Origin: Paenibacillus thalictri
Lineage (GTDB): Bacteria; Bacillota; Bacilli; Paenibacillales; NBRC-103111
Reading direction: 5' to 3'
Assembly: GCF_004307995.1 (NCBI RefSeq)
Contig: NZ_SIRE01000011.1
Coordinates: 186,001 to 250,000 of the forward strand
DNA: 64,000 bases
The notes under the pieces are model-generated. The model was not told where the DNA came from. It searched no databases and worked only from the letters and a program-made list of their open reading frames with translations. The stretch's first letter is position 1; the number at the start of each line of letters is the position of its first letter. Positions 59,751-64,000 of this stretch are shown here, in pieces. A program made the translations under genes and the position numbers.

Positions 59751-60926
59751 CTATGGCAGGCGGGTGACGCAAAATTGCTCGTCATGTCCAAGCAGCTCGG
59801 ACTTGGTCATTTTGCCGGAAGCGACGTCGACGATTTCCCGGTATATGTCTTCGCCCATCGCTTGCAGGCTTGATTCGCCGGTCAATACGCGGCCTGCGTT
59901 AATGTCGATATTTTCTTTCATCTTGGTATATGTAGTCGGATTGCCGGTAATTTTGATGACAGGGACCCCCGGAAATCCGGTAGGTGTTCCCCGGCCGGTC
60001 GGAAACAAGATGATTTGCGCACCCGCCGCCACTTGGCCGGTCGATACTTCCCCGTCGTGACCGGGGGAATCGAGCAGCAGCAGCCCTTTGGCCGTCGGCG
60101 TCATGCCGTATTGCACGGTTCCGCTGAACGGGGCGCTGCCGGATTTTTTCATGCTGCCAAGCGATTTCTCGACAACGCTGGACAATCCGCCGTCATAATT
60201 GCCTTTGGAGATGAGATGGGTACGGCTGGCGTTGCTCGACTGCTGCGTCTGGCGGCGCAGCTTCTCCTCCGTGCGGGCGATAATGCCGCGAATTTCCGCG
60301 GCGACGGTATCGTTTGCGGCGCGGCGCGCCAAAATGTCTTCGGTGCCGATCAGCTCGGTTATTTCACTGAGGATGGACGAGCCGCCGCGGGCGACAAGTT
60401 TATCCGAAGCGATGCCCAGAGCCGGATTGGCAATTAGCCCCGAAGTCATATCGGAGCCGCCGCAGTTAAGGCCGATCGTCAAATGGCTGACCGGCGCTGC
60501 CTCGCGTGTTTGGCTGGAGGCGATCTGCTGCATTTCGCGCGCGTATTTCGTACCTTGCTGGATGGCGGCCAGCGAATCGCCTTCCTGCTGGATCACCACC
60601 GTGGCCAGCATCTTTTGCGTCGGGGCAATGCCGTCGGCGAGCTCGTAAGGCGAAAAGCGCTCGCAGCCGAGACCAACAACAACGACGCCGGCGAAATTCG
60701 GATTGCGGCCGATTTGGATCAGCGTTTTGGCCGTAACCTCCAAATCTTCGCCCACCTGGCTGCAGCCGACGGGATGACGGAAATAAATCGAACCCGGCAC
60801 TTGGTAAGCGATACGTTCGGCGACTTTGGCCGAGCAGAAGACGGAAGGGATGATCGCGATCAGGTTGCGCACGCCCACCGAGCCGTCCTTGCGGTAATAG
60901 CCCATAAATGTGTCCGGCATCGACAT
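59751..60926 (-). CDS. UxaA-like dehydratase, large (catalytic) part
   Basis: 391-residue protein matching the C-terminal catalytic domain of altronate/galactarate dehydratases and the large subunit of sulfolactate lyase (SuyB-like). Features are GVRNLIAIIPSVFCSAKVAE, HPVGCSQVGED, VVVGLGCERFSP, GLNCGGSDMTSG and FPTGRGTPTGFPGVPVIKIT. Several cysteines (GC, GLGCE, LNCGGSD) are placed to bind the metal or iron-sulfur centre. Its start ATG directly follows the stop of the SAF-domain gene, so both halves of a normally fused enzyme are made together. Alpha-hydroxyacid dehydration is likely; substrate open. Confidence 0.87.
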   Translation of the reverse strand: MSMPDTFMGYYRKDGSVGVRNLIAIIPSVFCSAKVAERIAYQVPGSIYFRHPVGCSQVGEDLEVTAKTLIQIGRNPNFAGVVVVGLGCERFSPYELADGIAPTQKMLATVVIQQEGDSLAAIQQGTKYAREMQQIASSQTREAAPVSHLTIGLNCGGSDMTSGLIANPALGIASDKLVARGGSSILSEITELIGTEDILARRAANDTVAAEIRGIIARTEEKLRRQTQQSSNASRTHLISKGNYDGGLSSVVEKSLGSMKKSGSAPFSGTVQYGMTPTAKGLLLLDSPGHDGEVSTGQVAAGAQIILFPTGRGTPTGFPGVPVIKITGNPTTYTKMKENIDINAGRVLTGESSLQAMGEDIYREIVDVASGKMTKSELLGHDEQFCVTRLP

Positions 60927-61241
60927 TTATTTAAGCCCTCTTTCGCAGTACATATTGTGGTTGTGCACCCAGCCGCCTTTGCGGAGCGGGGCGGACATTT
61001 TGCCGATTTCTTCCCCGTATTTCAATACGGGCTCATGCTCTTGAAAATCGCGCAGGGCGATTTTATGGCCGAATGCAATCGTTTCTACCGCCGTGATTTT
61101 TTCATGGCGATCCTCCGGATACCTGACCGTGCAGCGGTCGCCCTGATGCAGCGCGGTTAAGGCGACGGCGACGTTATCGCGCGGATCGAGAACAAGCGCG
61201 GTTTTGGTTTCGCTGTCTGCGGCGAACGGCTCTTTGCTCAT
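60927..61241 (-). CDS. UxaA-like dehydratase, small SAF-domain part
   Basis: 104-residue SAF-domain protein, equivalent to the N-terminus of UxaA or the small subunit of sulfolactate lyase. The core ALVLDPRDNVAVALTAL, the HKIALRDF turn and the ending VHNHNMYC are family-typical, including the HNH-like VHNHN motif. ATG 61241 follows AAGGAGG. Its stop codon touches the start of the large part. Separate small and large genes occur in SuyAB and in some split altronate dehydratases. Confidence 0.87.
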   Translation of the reverse strand: MSKEPFAADSETKTALVLDPRDNVAVALTALHQGDRCTVRYPEDRHEKITAVETIAFGHKIALRDFQEHEPVLKYGEEIGKMSAPLRKGGWVHNHNMYCERGLK

Positions 61242-61331
61242 GACTGCCTCCTTACTGTGCGGTTTAGGGAATTGGCACGCTTCCTCTAATCTAATGGAGT
61301 GAAAAAAATTGTATAGCGGCTTTTCTTAACG

Positions 61332-62591
61332 TTATACGGTAATTCTCGACGTGAGCCGGCCGGTACCATCAAACGACAGACGGGTGTGGCCTGTCACTTT
61401 GCACACCACGCCACGACGTTCCATCTCCTCAAGCACGGAAGCGGACACAAGCATCCTCTCAAGATGCAGCGTATTCGGAATTTGGATCAGCTTCAACGCC
61501 GCAGCGCTGCGTTCCGGCCCCAAGCTTCTTAAAGCGGCTTCGATCGTTTCTTGTTCCGTGTCAAAAGCCATCGGCAGCATCGCCCGCTGCAAAAACGTGC
61601 TCGTAATCGTGCTGGTGTAGGTGGCGGCGGTATCGATCTTGCTTGTGAGCGCTTTCGTCGTGAAATCGGCAAGCCCGACGCCTTGGGCGTTGCCCCCGGA
61701 GCTGTCGGCCAGATCCAGCACGGCGAGCCGCCGCACGTTGGGCGCGGCGGGCTCCGGCATGCCGGCAATCCGCCAGCGGCCGATGATGTTTGGGTCCATG
61801 CCGGAGCCGCTGAACGTTTTGCCCATCTGCTCGACGATCAGCAGATCGAGGTCGTCCGCCGGCAGCCGCGGCATCATCGCTTTGGAGCGCAGCAGCAGCT
61901 CCGCTTCCTTGGCATGCCACGCTTCCGGCTGCACGCCGACCACATCGGCGGTATCGTCGCTGCCGTCCTCAAGGATCGCCACGCCAAGCGCGATGGGCGC
62001 ATGCTGCAGTGCATACAACGAGATGGCCTCGATGTGCTCAGCCATGTTCTGTACGCCTGCGCCGTGGATAAACGAAGCGCCGGTGATCTTACCGAGGCCG
62101 ATCGCGATCATTTTGCTCAGCCCGCTTTCGATCCGGCCGCGAAAAGCGGTATGCGCTTTAATCCGGTTGACGACGATAATGCCGTCCGCCGAGCACGCTT
62201 CGCTGTCCATATACACCGGCAGCGGTAGCGGTCCCGGCGTACGCCCGAGCAGCGTTACGTCCATGGACGAACGGATCGGGGCGCCGACGGACTGCTCCGT
62301 AATGCCAAGATGGCGCAGCACTTGGGTCTGCCCCTCGGCGGTAGCGCCCCCGTGGCTGCCCATCGCCGGAACAACGAAGGGCTCCAGCGAAAAGGAGCGC
62401 AAGGCGGCGACGATGGCCCGCAACATGTCCGGCAGATGGGCGATTCCCCGGCTTCCCGCCGTAATGGCGACGGAAGCGCCTTGCGGCAGCCGCCGAATGG
62501 CGGGAGCTTCCAATACGATACGCCTCACCGTACCTTCCACATCGGGTAACCGTTCGGCGGGAAACGAAAGTTTTACTTCATATAAGTCCAT
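61332..62591 (-). CDS. DUF2088 (lactate racemase LarA-like) protein
   Basis: 419-residue protein of the DUF2088/LarA superfamily, whose characterised members are nickel-pincer-dependent racemases or epimerases of 2-hydroxyacids. Visible blocks are ITAGSRGIAHLPDML, VPAMGSHGGATAEGQ, VVNRIKAHTAFRGRIESGLSKM and FIHGAGVQNMAEH. The Lys/His-rich second block may bind the cofactor or substrate. The start ATG 62591 lies five bases beyond the dehydrogenase stop, with CGGAG upstream; a much longer frame runs antisense-like through the dehydrogenase and is not used. Between two dehydratases, a sugar-acid C2 epimerase role is attractive but unproved. Confidence 0.83.
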   Translation of the reverse strand: MDLYEVKLSFPAERLPDVEGTVRRIVLEAPAIRRLPQGASVAITAGSRGIAHLPDMLRAIVAALRSFSLEPFVVPAMGSHGGATAEGQTQVLRHLGITEQSVGAPIRSSMDVTLLGRTPGPLPLPVYMDSEACSADGIIVVNRIKAHTAFRGRIESGLSKMIAIGLGKITGASFIHGAGVQNMAEHIEAISLYALQHAPIALGVAILEDGSDDTADVVGVQPEAWHAKEAELLLRSKAMMPRLPADDLDLLIVEQMGKTFSGSGMDPNIIGRWRIAGMPEPAAPNVRRLAVLDLADSSGGNAQGVGLADFTTKALTSKIDTAATYTSTITSTFLQRAMLPMAFDTEQETIEAALRSLGPERSAAALKLIQIPNTLHLERMLVSASVLEEMERRGVVCKVTGHTRLSFDGTGRLTSRITV

Positions 62592-62595
62592 ATGG

Positions 62596-63651
62596 TCATA
62601 CTCCGCCGTCCGGCGTTGGTCTGACGATCGCTTTAATAATATGCGGATCGCGGTTTTCCATTTGCAGCAGAGAAGTTTCAAAATCGTGAAGCCCGTATTC
62701 GTGTGTAATGATGTCGCGGACGGGAATTTTGCGCTGCTCGACCATTTTAATGGCTTGTTTCCATACATTCGGGCTGGAGACCGAACCGTATATTTCCAAG
62801 TCCTTGCGCACAATCGCATTGGCGTCGATTTCCGATTTGCGGTCGAAAATGCCGATCAGACATATTCTGGCGCCCGGCGCTGTGAGATCAAACAAGCTTT
62901 CAAAAGCCGAATGGCTGCCGGAAGCTTCGAGGATGACATTAAACAACGTACCTTCGGTCGCTTCCAGCGCTTTTTCCAAATAATTGTCGGAAGACAAGTT
63001 GATGGTGTGGTCCGCGCCCAGCTTCTTGCCGACATCCAGGCGGTTTTGCCGGAAATCGACCAAGGTGACGGAGCTTGCGCCAAACGCCTTAGCCGTGCCG
63101 ACGGCGAGCAGACCGATCGGACCCGCCCCGATCACAAGCACATGGTCGGAGGGGGATACCCGCACTTTTTCCACGCTGCGGTACGCCACGGCGGTTGGTT
63201 CGATCAAACAGGCTTCCTCAAACGGTAAGTCGCTGGAGAAAGTATGAAGCGTGTAATCCGGCACGACGATATATTCGGCGGCGGCGCCGTTGCGCCCAAA
63301 CACGCCGTTCTCCGCACGCTGCGGGCAAATGTTGTAGTTGCCTTTGCGGCAGGTGGCGCATTTGCCGCAGGGGATTGTCACCTCGCCGACAACCCGCTGG
63401 CCGGGGCTGAATGCAGTGACGCCTTCGCCGACGGCGGCCACTTCTCCGGACCATTCGTGTCCCGGAATGATCGGGAAGGTGACGCGGTGATTTTGCAAAC
63501 CTTGGTACAGATGCAGGTCGGTTGCGCATACGCCGATGCAACGGACGCGCACGAGCACCTCTTGAGGGCCGCAGGCCGGAATTCCGGTGGAGCGTACTTG
63601 AATGACGCGTTCTTTATCTACCATAACGGCCAGCATTTCGTTAGTTGACAT
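62596..63651 (-). CDS. Zinc-dependent medium-chain dehydrogenase
   Basis: 351-residue zinc alcohol dehydrogenase. Catalytic zinc residues are in GVCATDLHLYQG and PGHEWSGEV; the structural zinc loop CGKCATCRKGNYNICP has four cysteines. The NAD site is GAGPIGL with VDFRQNRL. Related proteins oxidise sorbitol, galactitol phosphate, threonine or sugar acids. ATG 63651 follows GAAAGGATG. It lies 56 bases downstream of the ROK gene and four before the DUF2088 gene, so all are probably one operon. The paralogue at 42959 is only distantly similar. Confidence 0.9.
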   Translation of the reverse strand: MSTNEMLAVMVDKERVIQVRSTGIPACGPQEVLVRVRCIGVCATDLHLYQGLQNHRVTFPIIPGHEWSGEVAAVGEGVTAFSPGQRVVGEVTIPCGKCATCRKGNYNICPQRAENGVFGRNGAAAEYIVVPDYTLHTFSSDLPFEEACLIEPTAVAYRSVEKVRVSPSDHVLVIGAGPIGLLAVGTAKAFGASSVTLVDFRQNRLDVGKKLGADHTINLSSDNYLEKALEATEGTLFNVILEASGSHSAFESLFDLTAPGARICLIGIFDRKSEIDANAIVRKDLEIYGSVSSPNVWKQAIKMVEQRKIPVRDIITHEYGLHDFETSLLQMENRDPHIIKAIVRPTPDGGV

Positions 63652-63707
63652 GTTTGTTTTTCATCCTTTCGCCCGCAAAAGCAAAAGCCAAAGGTGCACC
63701 CGAGCGA

Positions 63708-64000
63708 TTACAGCTTTTGCTCGTAGGAATAAAACCAATAGTGGATGACTTCGCAGGCCGCCCCAATCGAAGCGGCCAGCTCGCCAAACCGGCTCGGAAC
63801 GATTTCGATGCGGGTGGACGAGTAGAAGTAGCACCGTTCCGACAACGTGCGATGAATCGGATTCAGTATCCATTTATCGGCTCGCGCCATGTCGCCGCGG
63901 ATGATGATGACTTCCGGATTAAACGTATTGACAACATTGGCGAGGCCGATCCCCAAAAATTCCCCGGTTTCCGTTAACGCTGTAATCGCTTCATTGTCAC
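63708..64000 (-). CDS. ROK family protein, C-terminal part (5' end outside window)
   Basis: The frame stays open to the window end, so the N-terminus is missing; 97 residues are visible. GIGLANVVNTFNPEVIIIRG is the conserved C-terminal ROK block, and the end resembles SRFGELAASIGAACEVIHYW of NagC/XylR-type proteins. ROK members are either sugar kinases or, with an N-terminal helix-turn-helix, repressors. The part seen cannot decide, but position at the head of a catabolic operon favours a repressor. The large spacing to the next gene is normal for one transcript. Confidence 0.8.
   Translation of the reverse strand, partial: DNEAITALTETGEFLGIGLANVVNTFNPEVIIIRGDMARADKWILNPIHRTLSERCYFYSSTRIEIVPSRFGELAASIGAACEVIHYWFYSYEQKL

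Noticed and set aside
62592-62819. 76-residue N-terminal extension of the DUF2088 protein
   Set aside because: It lies out of frame inside the conserved end of the zinc dehydrogenase gene, and the family begins near the later ATG.

Overview
The window (64 kb, roughly mid-50s % GC by eye) looks like chromosome of an endospore-forming Gram-positive of the Paenibacillus type. Supporting points are the rny-ymdB-spoVS and miaB-ricA blocks, strong AGGAGG ribosome sites, frequent GTG/TTG starts, SigA and SigH-like promoters, and U-tailed hairpin terminators after most units. No prophage, IS transposase, rRNA operon or CRISPR array was seen.

Layout. 1-8543: housekeeping and developmental block: rny (5' end off the window), ymdB with an apparent ATT start, spoVS with a SigH-like promoter, korA-korB (2-oxoacid:ferredoxin oxidoreductase), a PduL-like phosphotransacylase, miaB and ricA. 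8593-11965: cytochrome P450, cysteine dioxygenase and a 2-hydroxyacid dehydrogenase. 11966-12840: non-coding, with the first copy of a ~660-bp dispersed repeat. 12841-14158: gluQRS and tRNA-Asp on the minus strand; GluQRS modifies that same tRNA. A 45-bp block containing the tRNA 3' end is duplicated 112 bp downstream. 14363-17149: NAD-salvage operon (Nudix/winged-helix protein, pncA, pncB). 17299-34509: a dioxygenase-HEAT fusion, four MFS carriers, a MATE carrier, four small proteins, a VWA lipoprotein, a PIG-L deacetylase, SDR, two TIM-barrel proteins, a second PhyH-type dioxygenase coupled to a small unknown gene, and a luciferase-like oxidoreductase.

34510-38590: remains of a small lipoprotein gene, then a 954-residue secreted GDPD/ricin-lectin protein, then a DUF899 protein. 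38786-42411: fixABCX electron-bifurcation operon with a small downstream gene. 42575-46024: small unknown gene, sorbitol-type dehydrogenase, Bcr/CflA carrier and L,D-transpeptidase. 46025-47098: non-coding, with a 100-bp tandem duplication and the second dispersed-repeat copy.

47099-54055 is the most interesting region: a seven-gene operon joining an ABC uptake system (binding lipoprotein, two permeases, no ATPase) to an Ala-Glu dipeptide epimerase, an NlpC/P60 peptidase, a HAD hydrolase and MurQ. I read it as an importer and degradation route for peptidoglycan fragments that handles both the sugar and the peptide halves. 54321-56345 is a Na+/H+ antiporter. 56468-57574 is an AraR-type repressor with a good AraR box over its own promoter. 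57935-64000 is a minus-strand sugar-acid catabolic cluster: IlvD/Edd dehydratase, a UxaA-like enzyme split into two genes, a DUF2088 (LarA-like) protein, a zinc dehydrogenase and the C-terminus of a ROK protein. Its substrate is not evident. All function calls rest on motif recognition; no database search was possible.
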